DNA of 39,852 nucleotides, from positions 1 through 39,852 of the forward strand of contig JAPHRJ010000083.1 of assembly GCA_026196045.1 (NCBI GenBank), written 5' to 3'. The notes under the pieces are model-generated. The model was not told the origin of the DNA. It saw nothing but the letters and a program-made list of their open reading frames with translations, and made no database searches. Numbering within the stretch: position 1 is the stretch's first letter; the number at the start of each line of letters is the position of its first letter. Of the stretch, positions 16,173-23,865 are shown piece after piece. This DNA comes from Gammaproteobacteria bacterium (lineage in GTDB: Bacteria > Pseudomonadota > Gammaproteobacteria > UBA6429 > Thiohalophilaceae). The position numbers were made by a program, and so were the translations under genes.

Positions 16173-17006
16173 ATGACAACAGATCCTCAAGTAGATTCTG
16201 GCAGAATTGTTTATTTCGTTTCTGATAGTACGGCAATTACTATTGAAAAACTTGGACAAAGTTTATTAAGCCAGTTCCCTGAAACCGAATTTCATACTGT
16301 TGTTCACAGGTATGTTAACTCGATTACAGAGGCTCATGAGATCAGAAAGAGCATTAAAAGGGCAGTGCTGGATCATAAACAGGTCATTGTATTTAGCAGC
16401 ATACTGGATGCAGAGGTTCGGGCTGAAATTAAAAAGTCAAACGCGATTGTCCTGGATATTTTTGAAAGCTTTCTGGGTCAACTGGAAGCCTTACTTGAAC
16501 AAACTGCCAATACGCAAACGGGATTGGTGCATGGACTGGGTGATGAGCTAAGTTATCAGCAGCGGATTGAGGCGGTTAATTTCAGCCTGCGTTGTGATGA
16601 TGGCCTGTCTGAGTCTGATTATTCCCGTGCGGACATTATATTATTGGGCGTATCACGTTGCGGTAAAACACCAACCTGTTTATATCTGGCCCTGCAATAC
16701 GGTATCTATGCGGCAAACTATCCGCTTACACAGGAAGACCAATACCTCTCAGCATTGCCAGCCATTTTGCAGCCATATCATGACAAATTACTGGGGTTGA
16801 CCATCCAGCCTGAACGTTTACAGCAAATACGCGCCCAACGCCGTCCAGATGGACAATATGCTTCCCTGGAATTTTGTAAACAGGAGGTTCATCGGGCAGA
16901 AATTTTATATAAAAGCGCAGGTTTACCGGTACTGGACAGTAGTCAGATGTCGATTGAAGAATTGGCCACCCATATTTTGTCCTTCCTGCAACAAAAACAG
17001 AAATAG
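16173..17006 (+). CDS. ppsR: PEP synthase regulatory kinase/phosphorylase PpsR (DUF299)
   Basis: PpsR inactivates PEP synthase by ADP-dependent threonine phosphorylation and reactivates it by Pi-dependent dephosphorylation. The family signatures are visible: YFVSDSTAIT at the N-terminus and the P-loop-like GVSRCGKTPT at residues 159-168. The 277 residues match the family. It is divergent from its target gene ppsA, as in E. coli. The ATG at 16173 has little Shine-Dalgarno sequence. Confidence 0.96.
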   Translation: MTTDPQVDSGRIVYFVSDSTAITIEKLGQSLLSQFPETEFHTVVHRYVNSITEAHEIRKSIKRAVLDHKQVIVFSSILDAEVRAEIKKSNAIVLDIFESFLGQLEALLEQTANTQTGLVHGLGDELSYQQRIEAVNFSLRCDDGLSESDYSRADIILLGVSRCGKTPTCLYLALQYGIYAANYPLTQEDQYLSALPAILQPYHDKLLGLTIQPERLQQIRAQRRPDGQYASLEFCKQEVHRAEILYKSAGLPVLDSSQMSIEELATHILSFLQQKQK

Positions 17007-17008
17007 AC

Positions 17009-17037
17009 CTTGAAATTACCGGGCTGTATTCCTATAT
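17009..17037 (+). promoter_or_regulatory. sigma-32-type heat-shock promoter of htpG
   Basis: CTTGAAA (17009-17015) and TCCTATAT (17030-17037) are separated by 14 nt. The -35 element is a full match and the -10 element matches the CCCCATAT form at 6 of 8 positions. It lies directly after the ppsR stop and about 100 nt before the htpG ATG, as expected for a heat-shock chaperone. Confidence 0.65.
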
Positions 17038-17136
17038 CAACAGTCAAATTAGAATTTATAAATAGTAAATATTTTCAATAACTTAGTAATCCCTGGTGCT
17101 GCCAGGACATCTCAAAATATTCAGGAGCCGTACGTA

Positions 17137-19026
17137 ATGAGTGTTGATACACATAAGGAAACCCTGAGTTTCCAGACTGAAGTGAAGCAACTGCTGCACC
17201 TCATGATCCATTCCCTGTACTCAAACAAGGAAATTTTTCTCCGTGAGCTGATTTCCAATGCCTCAGATGCCAGCGATAAGCTGCGTTTTGAAGCCCTGTC
17301 TGATGATGCCCTGTATGAAGATGACAGTGAACTGAATATTCACATCAGCATGGATAAGGATGCTCGTACCATCAGTATTTCCGATAATGGTATCGGCATG
17401 AACCGTCAGGAAGTCATGGACAATATCGGTACCATTGCCAGTTCGGGTACTCGCAAGTTTCTGGATAACCTGAGTGGTGATCAGGCCAAGGATGCCCATC
17501 TGATTGGCCAGTTTGGTGTTGGTTTCTATTCAGTATTTATTGTGGCTGATAAAGTCACAGTAGAAACCCGTCGTGCTGGAGTAACGAAAGAGCACGGGGT
17601 TCGTTGGGAATCTACTGGAGAAGGTGAATACAGCATTGAGAATATTGAACGTGAGCAGCGTGGTACAACAATTACCCTGCACTTGCGTGAAGATGAAACA
17701 GAGTTCACCGAATATTTCCGGGTTAGCAATACAGTACGTAAATATTCTGATCATATTTCCCTGCCCATTATGATGACCAAAATGGATGACAAGGGTGAAC
17801 CTACAGACGAAGAAGAAGCCGTCAATCAGGGTTCTGCATTATGGACTCGTAGTAAGTCCGATATTAGCGAAGATGAATACAAAGAATTCTATAAGCACGT
17901 TGCTCATGATTTTGAAGACCCGATGACCTGGTTACATAACAAAGTCGAAGGTAACCAGAGTTATACATCGCTATTTTATCTGCCTAAACGGGCACCTTTT
18001 GATCTTTATGAACGTGATCGTCGTTATGGGATCAAGCTTTATGTAAAACGTGTCTTTATTATGGATGATGCTGAACAGCTGATGCCAAACTATTTGCGTT
18101 TTGTTCGCGGTATTGTTGATTCGGATGATTTACCATTAAATGTGTCGCGTGAAATTCTACAACACAATCGTTCAATCGATACTATCCGCAATGCTTCGGT
18201 CAAGAAAATTCTGAGCAGTCTGGAAAAAATGGCCAAGGATCAGCCCGATGATTATGCCATCTTCTGGAAAGAGTTTGGTAATGTGATCAAGGAAGGACCT
18301 GCGGAAGATTTTGCAAATAAAGATAAACTGGCAAAACTGATGCGTTTTGCTTCAACTCATACGGATAGTGATGTGCAAAGTGTTTCGCTGGACGACTATA
18401 TCAGTCGAATGCAGGACAAACAGGAGAAGATTTTCTACCTGACTACTGATAGTTATGCCGCTGCCAAGAGTAGCCCTCATCTGGAACTGTTCCGTAAGAA
18501 AGGCATTGAAGTCCTGTTAATGCATGATCGTGTTGATGAATGGATGATGTCTTACATGGATGAGTATGAAGGCAAGAAAATGGTATCCATTGCCAAAGGT
18601 GATCTGGATCTGGGTGATCTGGAAGATAAGGAAGATAAGAAAAAATCTGAAAAAGCGGCCAAGGAATATAAAGATTTACTGACTCGTATGAAAGAGAGTT
18701 TGGGTGAGAAGGTTAAGGAAGTGAAAGTCTCTCATCGTTTAACAGACTCACCATCCTGTCTGGTAGTCGGTGAAGATGCGATGGCAGTTAGTATGCAGAA
18801 TCTCCTCAAGCAGGCTGGACACAGTGTTCCTACGGTTGAACCAACTCTGGAAATTAATCCAGAACATGTGTTGGTGACTCGATTACGTGATGAGCAGGAT
18901 GAAGATCGTTTCAATGACTGGGCCCATGTTCTGTATGAGCAGGCCATGTTAAGCGAAGGCGGACAACTGGAAGATCCTGCTGCTTTTGTTGGACGTATTA
19001 ATTCACTATTTAAAAGTATGAGTTAA
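17137..19026 (+). CDS. htpG: molecular chaperone HtpG (Hsp90)
   Basis: HtpG is the ATP-dependent bacterial Hsp90 dimer that remodels late-stage client proteins with DnaK. The GHKL ATPase domain has the signature [18 protein letters not shown] near the N-terminus, then DNGIGM and GQFGVGFYS. The middle domain includes [18 protein letters not shown]. At 629 residues it is the normal bacterial length (E. coli 624). An AGGAG Shine-Dalgarno sequence precedes the ATG at 17137. It is a single-gene unit with its own heat-shock promoter and terminator. Confidence 0.98.
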   Translation: MSVDTHKETLSFQTEVKQLLHLMIHSLYSNKEIFLRELISNASDASDKLRFEALSDDALYEDDSELNIHISMDKDARTISISDNGIGMNRQEVMDNIGTIASSGTRKFLDNLSGDQAKDAHLIGQFGVGFYSVFIVADKVTVETRRAGVTKEHGVRWESTGEGEYSIENIEREQRGTTITLHLREDETEFTEYFRVSNTVRKYSDHISLPIMMTKMDDKGEPTDEEEAVNQGSALWTRSKSDISEDEYKEFYKHVAHDFEDPMTWLHNKVEGNQSYTSLFYLPKRAPFDLYERDRRYGIKLYVKRVFIMDDAEQLMPNYLRFVRGIVDSDDLPLNVSREILQHNRSIDTIRNASVKKILSSLEKMAKDQPDDYAIFWKEFGNVIKEGPAEDFANKDKLAKLMRFASTHTDSDVQSVSLDDYISRMQDKQEKIFYLTTDSYAAAKSSPHLELFRKKGIEVLLMHDRVDEWMMSYMDEYEGKKMVSIAKGDLDLGDLEDKEDKKKSEKAAKEYKDLLTRMKESLGEKVKEVKVSHRLTDSPSCLVVGEDAMAVSMQNLLKQAGHSVPTVEPTLEINPEHVLVTRLRDEQDEDRFNDWAHVLYEQAMLSEGGQLEDPAAFVGRINSLFKSMS

Positions 19027-19055
19027 TACATAGTTATATTTCAAGGTAGAATCTG

Positions 19056-19096
19056 AATACCCGTCTCTAGTGTTAACCAGAGACGGGTATTTTTTG
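19056..19096 (+). terminator. rho-independent terminator of htpG
   Basis: A perfect 13-bp stem (AATACCCGTCTCT / AGAGACGGGTATT) encloses a 10-nt loop and runs into a T-tract. It stands 29 nt after the htpG stop and directly before the end of the convergent PEP-CTERM gene. Confidence 0.9.
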
Positions 19097-19097
19097 T

Positions 19098-19751
19098 TTA
19101 GCTTCTTCGACTGAGGCCAAGCATGCCAATCAGGCCACTGCCAAATAACCAGAACGCGGCGGGTAATGGTACTTCAGATACGGCTAAATCAGTACTGCCA
19201 GCCATACCAGGAGTGCCTATATCACCATCACCAAAGGTCATGGTATCTGGAGTAAGTTGGTAATTGCTTATTTCTGCCGGTAAATTAAATAACTCCATAC
19301 TTTGGCCGGAAATACCGAAGCTGGCATCATAATCAAGTCGAGTTATTTCATTACTATTAAAGCTCAGAACAATGGCATCACTGGTATTCGAAAGAGTAAA
19401 ATTAGTGTAAGTATAATCAGGCGTAAGTCCACCGTTGATCGTGGTATCGCTATTTCGAGCAAAAACAAAATATTGGGCCGGGTCAATAAGAAGACTGTTG
19501 CCGGTATCCACATAGTGTTCATTAGTACCGCTATCACTGATGAGCAAGCCATCAATGATAAGTGAATCCTGACTCAGGTTTAGGACTTCAAACCATTCAC
19601 CATAGGTATCAGAAACAGCAGCCGGGTTGGCCAGGACTTCACTAATGACCAGATCGCCAGCAACAGGAGTACGGATTGCAGCACTGGATATAGAGGAAAT
19701 AACAGAAAGGCTAAGTACAGCCAGAATGCGGTGTTGTGCAGAAAATTTCAT
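19098..19751 (-). CDS. secreted PEP-CTERM protein with lamin-tail domain
   Basis: The 217-residue protein has a signal peptide (cleavage after SSISSA). A lamin-tail (LTD) domain starts at GDLVISEVLANP and includes GEWFEVLN. The sorting tail is VPLPAAFWLFGSGLIGMLGL plus RRS. LTD domains are immunoglobulin-like folds found in many secreted bacterial proteins and nucleases, but no catalytic domain is present here. The tail is nearly identical to that of the protein at 8396-9166, so both are likely substrates of the same exosortase. Unlike that gene, no sigma-54 site is visible upstream. Its role at the surface is unknown. Confidence 0.85.
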   Translation of the reverse strand: MKFSAQHRILAVLSLSVISSISSAAIRTPVAGDLVISEVLANPAAVSDTYGEWFEVLNLSQDSLIIDGLLISDSGTNEHYVDTGNSLLIDPAQYFVFARNSDTTINGGLTPDYTYTNFTLSNTSDAIVLSFNSNEITRLDYDASFGISGQSMELFNLPAEISNYQLTPDTMTFGDGDIGTPGMAGSTDLAVSEVPLPAAFWLFGSGLIGMLGLSRRS

Positions 19752-19956
19752 AATGGTCTTCCTTGATAGTGGTTAATAATATACTCACTCCCTGTGAGTA
19801 GGTTTAAACTATCATGGCAATTTACCGAATTGCAATAGATTTTTTAAGTCTAAGCGAAATACAATAGACTGAGTCAAAATTGACATGGGCTTTATTGGAA
19901 TAATGTTACAGATTTTTTCAGAAGTAGAATGGCATTACATTTGAAGTAGGTGGCAG

Positions 19957-20271
19957 GTGGATTCTTTTTTTATATTTATATTGCTGGGTTTCTTAATCTG
20001 GTTCTGGTTTGATAGTATCGGAGCAAAAGAAAAAGCCAGATTAACCTGTCGAGAATACTGTACTAAAGGTAATGTACAATTTCTGGATGATACAGTTGCA
20101 TTGAGCAAACTACGATTCAGGAGAAACCGACTAGGGCGCTTGAACTTTTACCGAGTATTCAAGTTTGAATTCAGTAGTAATGGTGATGATCGCTATAACG
20201 GTAAAGTTGCGTTGCTAGGTCAGTTTGTGGAAAAAGTACAGATGGATGCTTACCCCATTATTGAAGGGTAA
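19957..20271 (+). CDS. DUF3301 small membrane protein
   Basis: The 104-residue protein has one N-terminal transmembrane helix (residues 4-18, rich in Phe, Leu and Trp) with the characteristic WFDS that follows, then a soluble domain with CREYC (two Cys, about residues 32-36) and a C-terminal DAYPIIE. This matches the gammaproteobacterial DUF3301 family, whose function is unknown. The start is GTG at 19957 behind GTAGG. An ATG alternative is absent. It is transcribed away from the PEP-CTERM gene and towards the Rrf2 gene. Confidence 0.75.
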   Translation: MDSFFIFILLGFLIWFWFDSIGAKEKARLTCREYCTKGNVQFLDDTVALSKLRFRRNRLGRLNFYRVFKFEFSSNGDDRYNGKVALLGQFVEKVQMDAYPIIEG

Positions 20272-20384
20272 GCCGTTTTGCGACCATCTTCTTAGCCATC
20301 CCTGGTGTACTGGACATATGACAATTCTGGATTGATATATCGTAACTTTCTAATTTTAGGCTAGCTTAAGATAACAGCTCTACC

Positions 20385-20825
20385 CTAGGCAGCAACATGA
20401 TCACTGTTTTCAGGTCTTTGTTCCTGGGTACGACCTGCTTCATGCATATCAGCGAGTGTAATATGATTGAGATAATCATGTACGATATATGACAGTTGAT
20501 CCCACATCGCATGACTGGCTGGGCGATGTCCGGCTTCATTATCATCAGTCACTGCTTTCTGAGATGGCTTGTCCAGATCAATAGCTTTGACAATATCTCC
20601 AATACTAATTTCATTGAGTGGTTTACTTAATATGTATCCACCACCTGGGCCACGAATACTTTTAACCAAATTATGTTTACGTAGCAGAGCAAAGATCTGC
20701 TCCAGATAGGATACTGAAATATTTTCTACCTGGGCCAGATAGGCAAGGTTAACGGGTTTATTTGGAGTCATGGATAATTCAAGCATGGCTTTGGCGGCGT
20801 AATCTGAGCGAGATGAGAGTTTCAT
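20385..20825 (-). CDS. IscR-like Rrf2 regulator lacking all cluster-ligand cysteines
   Basis: The protein follows E. coli IscR closely: winged helix with SYLEQIF, the wing KSIRGPGGGY, and the dimerisation helix ending DYLNHITLADM. IscR binds [2Fe-2S] with Cys92, Cys98, Cys104 and His107. Here the matching segment (residues 88-108) contains no cysteine, and the whole protein has none, while the histidine is retained (SHAMW). It should therefore bind DNA without a cluster, or sense something else. ATG 20825 is chosen because AAAGGA lies upstream; a frame to 20900 exists but adds an unlikely leader. The 146 residues end in an acidic tail. It diverges from bolA. Confidence 0.9.
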   Translation of the reverse strand: MKLSSRSDYAAKAMLELSMTPNKPVNLAYLAQVENISVSYLEQIFALLRKHNLVKSIRGPGGGYILSKPLNEISIGDIVKAIDLDKPSQKAVTDDNEAGHRPASHAMWDQLSYIVHDYLNHITLADMHEAGRTQEQRPENSDHVAA

Positions 20826-20915
20826 AATCTTGTCCTTTCCGTAAGGGAATACCAATAATTTCATTGTCTGTAAATAACCATAGGATTTCTGCTGTCGCAT
20901 ATCAATCGGGTTTCT

Positions 20916-20963
20916 GTTAACAATTGTTAACTCAAGTTAACATTTGTTAAATGTGCGTTTAAC
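20916..20963. promoter_or_regulatory. 10-bp phased GTTAAC repeat array between the Rrf2 gene and bolA
   Basis: GTTAAC occurs at 20916, 20926 and 20936, and GTTAAA at 20946. Each is exactly 10 bp after the last. A fifth related unit, GTTTAAC, ends at 20963. The first two copies together form the perfect 16-bp palindrome GTTAACAATTGTTAAC. One-helical-turn spacing puts every copy on the same face of the DNA, as in cooperative operator arrays. The array lies between the Rrf2 start (20825) and the bolA start (21129). Binding by the Rrf2 protein is an inference from position. Confidence 0.65.
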
Positions 20964-21021
20964 TTGCGCAAAATAGCTTGATTTCTATGGTAAATATCAG
21001 GGTTATAAAATGGTTTTTTTA

Positions 21022-21086
21022 TTCCAGGCTTATCCTGGCTGGAACAAAGCGGATGATAAAAAGAATTATTTATTTATTTTTTATCA
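21022..21086 (+). promoter_or_regulatory. two dyads in the bolA leader
   Basis: The first has competing pairings: CCAGG (21024-21028) with CCTGG (21034-21038), or TTCCAG (21022-21027) with CTGGAA (21039-21044). The second pairs TGATAAAAA (21054-21062) with TTTTTATCA (21078-21086). They lie between the GTTAAC array and the bolA start at 21129. They may be leader RNA structures or protein sites; no known riboswitch is recognised. Confidence 0.4.
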
Positions 21087-21128
21087 GCAGGTTTATAATG
21101 GTTCTAAATATATTTGAGGTGATGCACA

Positions 21129-21443
21129 TTGAGTACACAAACAGAAATTGAGAACAAGTTATCCGCTAAAATGGAGCCAACACATTTGGAAGTCATGAAT
21201 GAAAGCAGTAATCATAATGTTCCTCCTGGCTCGGAATCTCACTTTAAACTTGTTGTCGTGAGCGAAGCATTTGATGGTAAAAATTTGTTGGCACGCCATC
21301 GATTAATTAACGAAATACTGGCTGATGAATTAGCCAATAAAATACATGCCTTAACCATGCACACCTATACACTGGCAGAGTGGCAGGAAAGCCAGTCGGC
21401 CGTACCTGACTCCCCTCCCTGCCATGGCGGCGGTAAATCCTGA
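21129..21443 (+). CDS. bolA: BolA family protein
   Basis: BolA proteins pair with monothiol glutaredoxins in iron-sulfur trafficking and also affect morphology and biofilm genes. The family pattern is clear: IENKLS, HLEVMNES..HNVPPGSESHFKLVVVS, and RHRLINEIL with the conserved His. The C-terminus ends SPPCHGGG, with one Cys. The start is TTG at 21129, supported by GAGGTGA about 7 nt upstream; the ATG at 21122 is out of frame. Its divergence from a cysteine-free IscR homologue and the repeat array in between suggest a shared iron-sulfur or redox control. Confidence 0.93.
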   Translation: MSTQTEIENKLSAKMEPTHLEVMNESSNHNVPPGSESHFKLVVVSEAFDGKNLLARHRLINEILADELANKIHALTMHTYTLAEWQESQSAVPDSPPCHGGGKS

Positions 21444-21446
21444 ACG

Positions 21447-21487
21447 AAAAAAAACCTGCGCCTAATAATTAGGGGCAGGTTTTTTTT
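21447..21487. terminator. bidirectional terminator between bolA and dsrE2
   Basis: AAAAACCTGC pairs with GCAGGTTTTT, with an inner CCTAA/TTAGG extension, and is flanked by A8 and T8 runs. It therefore works in both directions for the convergent bolA and dsrE2 genes. Confidence 0.85.
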
Positions 21488-21508
21488 AAACGTTATGTCT
21501 AAATAAAA

Positions 21509-22123
21509 CTAGATAAACAGGCAAACGTCTGATTTTTGTGCAACAGGCAGGAATGAGGCAGCGCCAACATAGTCCTTACAGTCTGGAATGAAATCATCAT
21601 GAGAGAAGCCAAACACGTCGACAGTCATCTGGCAGGCTGCCAGTTTAACTTCAGCTTCAACACAAAGTTCACGTAGTTCAGTGATACTGGCCACACCTTT
21701 GTTTTTGAAGGTTTTCTTCATCAGTGTCGTTGCCAGGTTTTCGAAACCAGGAATACCAGCCATAACAACGTTAGGCATTGGCCATTCAATATTCTGGAAC
21801 CATTCTGGCCCGAATGGCATTTTCATAGGCATAGCAGGGTTACCCAGGCCACTCACTTTGGCTTCGGAGTCATAATCTTTTTTCAGCAGTAACAGGCCGT
21901 AGAAAGTGAAGAAAATGGTGACATCCCATCCCAGTGCGGCCGCTGTGGATGCCAGGATGAAAGGAGGATAAGCCCAGTCCAGCGTACCTTTGGTAGCAAT
22001 AATGGACATACTAGGGGTTTTACTAGCTTCGATTTCTTCAAGCTTCCTCGGCAACATTTCAGTGAGCTTTTGCTCAATGAGTTGTTCCAGATTTGCGTTT
22101 GTCGCCTCAGCGGTTGCAGTCAT
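21509..22123 (-). CDS. dsrE2: DsrE2-like sulfur carrier protein
   Basis: The 204-residue protein has the DsrE/DsrF fold of the DsrE2 branch: an N-terminal helical leader, a strand reading MSIIATKGTLDWAYPP, a hydrophobic stretch (TIFFTFYGLLLL, residues 69-80), and the C-terminal motif KLAACQMTVDVFGF with Cys164 as likely persulfide carrier. Cys154 and Cys182 are additional candidates. In sulfur oxidisers the gene usually sits in an rhd-tusA-dsrE2 cluster that moves sulfane sulfur in the cytoplasm. Here it stands alone, while the nearest rhodanese is a pseudogene. It has its own upstream dyad and terminator. Electron or sulfur partners are not visible in the window. Confidence 0.85.
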   Translation of the reverse strand: MTATAEATNANLEQLIEQKLTEMLPRKLEEIEASKTPSMSIIATKGTLDWAYPPFILASTAAALGWDVTIFFTFYGLLLLKKDYDSEAKVSGLGNPAMPMKMPFGPEWFQNIEWPMPNVVMAGIPGFENLATTLMKKTFKNKGVASITELRELCVEAEVKLAACQMTVDVFGFSHDDFIPDCKDYVGAASFLPVAQKSDVCLFI

Positions 22124-22186
22124 GACATGCTCCTAAATAATAATTGTAATTTGATTTTTGTAATTTTCCTGAGGTTCCCCCCCGGG

Positions 22187-22214
22187 TAGTGTGAACGTGC
22201 GCACTGTCACACTA
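22187..22214. promoter_or_regulatory. 28-bp near-perfect dyad upstream of dsrE2
   Basis: Outer arms TAGTGTGA (22187-22194) and TCACACTA (22207-22214) and an inner palindrome GTGCGCAC (22197-22204) share one centre at 22200.5. Only the bases at 22195-22196 and 22205-22206 break the symmetry. It lies 64-91 nt upstream of the dsrE2 ATG, directly after a run of seven C. The size fits a dimeric or tetrameric repressor operator. Confidence 0.6.
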
Positions 22215-22393
22215 TAAGACATACGGATGATAAATGAATTTTTGAACTTGGCAAGATCAACTTGTCGTGTATTTTGCCAGTGAAAGTGTGTGAAAATGCA
22301 TAAAACATGATGTAAAACAATGAGATATGGAAATAATGCTATTTTGCTACTAAATTATTATTTTTTCAAAACGATTTTAAAAGGCAATTGCAG

Positions 22394-22624
22394 CTAAATC
22401 CGGGGAAGTTGCAGGTAAAAGCCCTGTTTTTGTAATGATTGCATTATGGGAGCCGCGTCCCCGAGGGCCAGTTTTTTTTCTGGATACAGTTCCAGCTCCA
22501 TGATCCATTCCAGTCGACCCAGCGCATTAAATAATGATTGCGGTACCACATCAAACTTGTCTTTCTCGAGGATGTAAATATAGGTATCCGATTTGCGAGT
22601 ACTTTTATAGATAACACAGTTCAT
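22394..22624 (-). CDS. ycgL: YcgL domain protein (DUF709)
   Basis: The 76-residue protein matches E. coli YcgL along its length: CVIYKS near the start, TYIYI, VPQSL, and the ending GFYLQLP. The family is restricted mainly to gammaproteobacteria and its function is unknown. The start codon overlaps the upstream gene (22621-23301) by 4 nt (ATGA), so the two are translationally coupled. Confidence 0.9.
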   Translation of the reverse strand: MNCVIYKSTRKSDTYIYILEKDKFDVVPQSLFNALGRLEWIMELELYPEKKLALGDAAPIMQSLQKQGFYLQLPRI

Positions 22625-23301
22625 GAAGAGGGCGGGACTTCGCAGGCAGAGAGAATGAGTTTTAGTTTATTCGCCACTATGGATGTACTGGCTGGCTCGA
22701 GGTGGAGCCTGGTTAATAATACCTGTCCGTCCTGATATATCTGTTCAAGCTGTTCATGTTCAAATATCTGTAGAGCGGCAGCAATGGTCTCTTCAGGCTC
22801 TGATAGCAGGCTGGGGACCAGTTCATCCTCTGCTACTGGACAATCGGGCAACAAGAGGTCAGCGATGAAAGGGTACTCCTGTAATTCAAAATGCATTCGC
22901 CGGGCAATATCTTCCTCATCCAGCCTGGTCAGGGCCACAGGATCGTTCGCCGCACCCTGTCGTACGGCTTTCATGATCACTTCTATTAATTTGCTTACCG
23001 CGGCTTTGATTTCACTTTGTTCACCGGGCAGGGCGCAGCAGTGTGCAAAACATTTATCCAGTCTTTCTTTGATGTCCAGTACGACTTCACTCTCTGTCTC
23101 TGGTTTGAGATCAACGGCTTCCTGAACCAGATCGCGGAAATAACGTAAAAAATGGTTTAGCTCAGTTTCGTCATCCTGTCGTGCCAGTATTAATTGTTCC
23201 TGAGTGATCGATTGTCCCTCTTCACCAAATAATGGGTTCTGGTGTTTTCGTTGTAGATGGCGTTCGCGGGGACCGGGATGAGTGCTGAAATTCAGTGACA
23301 T
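22621..23301 (-). CDS. helical protein of unknown function coupled to ycgL
   Basis: I do not recognise the 226-residue product. It has no signal peptide or membrane segment, is acidic and mostly helical, and starts with a basic stretch (HPGPRERHLQRKHQNP). Three Cys lie in a cluster (CFAHCCALPGE, about residue 90), with others near DCPVAE and the C-terminus, so metal or redox binding is possible but unproven. The stop overlaps the ycgL start by 4 nt, which implies a functional or stoichiometric link with that family. Confidence 0.75.
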   Translation of the reverse strand: MSLNFSTHPGPRERHLQRKHQNPLFGEEGQSITQEQLILARQDDETELNHFLRYFRDLVQEAVDLKPETESEVVLDIKERLDKCFAHCCALPGEQSEIKAAVSKLIEVIMKAVRQGAANDPVALTRLDEEDIARRMHFELQEYPFIADLLLPDCPVAEDELVPSLLSEPEETIAAALQIFEHEQLEQIYQDGQVLLTRLHLEPASTSIVANKLKLILSACEVPPSS

Positions 23302-23380
23302 AGTTTTGTAATTAAGTTTGTAATTGAATATGAAATGATAACGGTATTAGGTTTAAGACAAAAGAGAGTTGTTTGTATTG

Positions 23381-23408
23381 GGCTAATTTGAGTTAGCCAA
23401 TTTGAGTT
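23381..23408. promoter_or_regulatory. dyad plus direct repeat upstream of hslR
   Basis: GGCTAA (23381-23386) and TTAGCC (23393-23398) form a 6-6-6 dyad. AATTTGAGTT occurs twice in direct orientation (23385-23394 and 23399-23408). A possible -10 (TATAGT) follows about 20 nt downstream, so a binder here would overlap the -35 region of hslR. Confidence 0.35.
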
Positions 23409-23475
23409 TAACCCGGCTGTCATATAGTCTGAGAATCGCTGATACTGAATTTGGGTACATTAAGTAAGGTTGGAA

Positions 23476-23865
23476 ATGGACAAAGTTCGTCTGGATAAAT
23501 GGCTATGGGCCGCGCGCTTTTATAAAAATCGTGGATTGGCGGTTGAAGCCATTAATGGCGGACATGTGCATGTCAATGGTAACCGGGTCAAGCCGTCTCG
23601 TCAGATACAAATTGGTGATGCCATGCGAATCAGCAAAGGCCAACTTGTTTTTATTCTTGATGTAACCGGACTGTCTGAAAAACGGGGTTCTGCTTCTCAG
23701 GCGAGCTTACTTTACAAAGAAACGGCTGAGAGCATCAAAGAGAGAACTGAGCAAGCCGAGCTTAGAAAACAGTTTGCCGCGACAGTTGGACCCAAAAAAC
23801 GTCCGGACAAACGAGCAAGACGAAAAATTATCCGCTTTATTAATAAGAACCAGTTAAGCGAATGA
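23476..23865 (+). CDS. hslR: heat-shock protein 15 (Hsp15), ribosome-rescue RNA-binding protein
   Basis: Hsp15 binds 50S subunits that carry a stalled nascent chain through an S4 RNA-binding domain. The S4 signature [19 protein letters not shown] and [15 protein letters not shown] are in the first half, followed by a basic C-terminal tail ([11 protein letters not shown]). Length is 129 residues from ATG 23476, chosen because AAGG lies 6 nt upstream; TTG 23470 is possible. The stop overlaps the NUDIX gene start (ATGA), so the two form an operon. Confidence 0.93.
   Translation: MDKVRLDKWLWAARFYKNRGLAVEAINGGHVHVNGNRVKPSRQIQIGDAMRISKGQLVFILDVTGLSEKRGSASQASLLYKETAESIKERTEQAELRKQFAATVGPKKRPDKRARRKIIRFINKNQLSE

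Noticed and set aside
22187-22214. CRP/FNR binding site upstream of dsrE2
   Set aside because: The TGTGA and TCACA halves are there, but they are separated by 12 nt and not 6, so CRP-family binding in the usual form is not supported.
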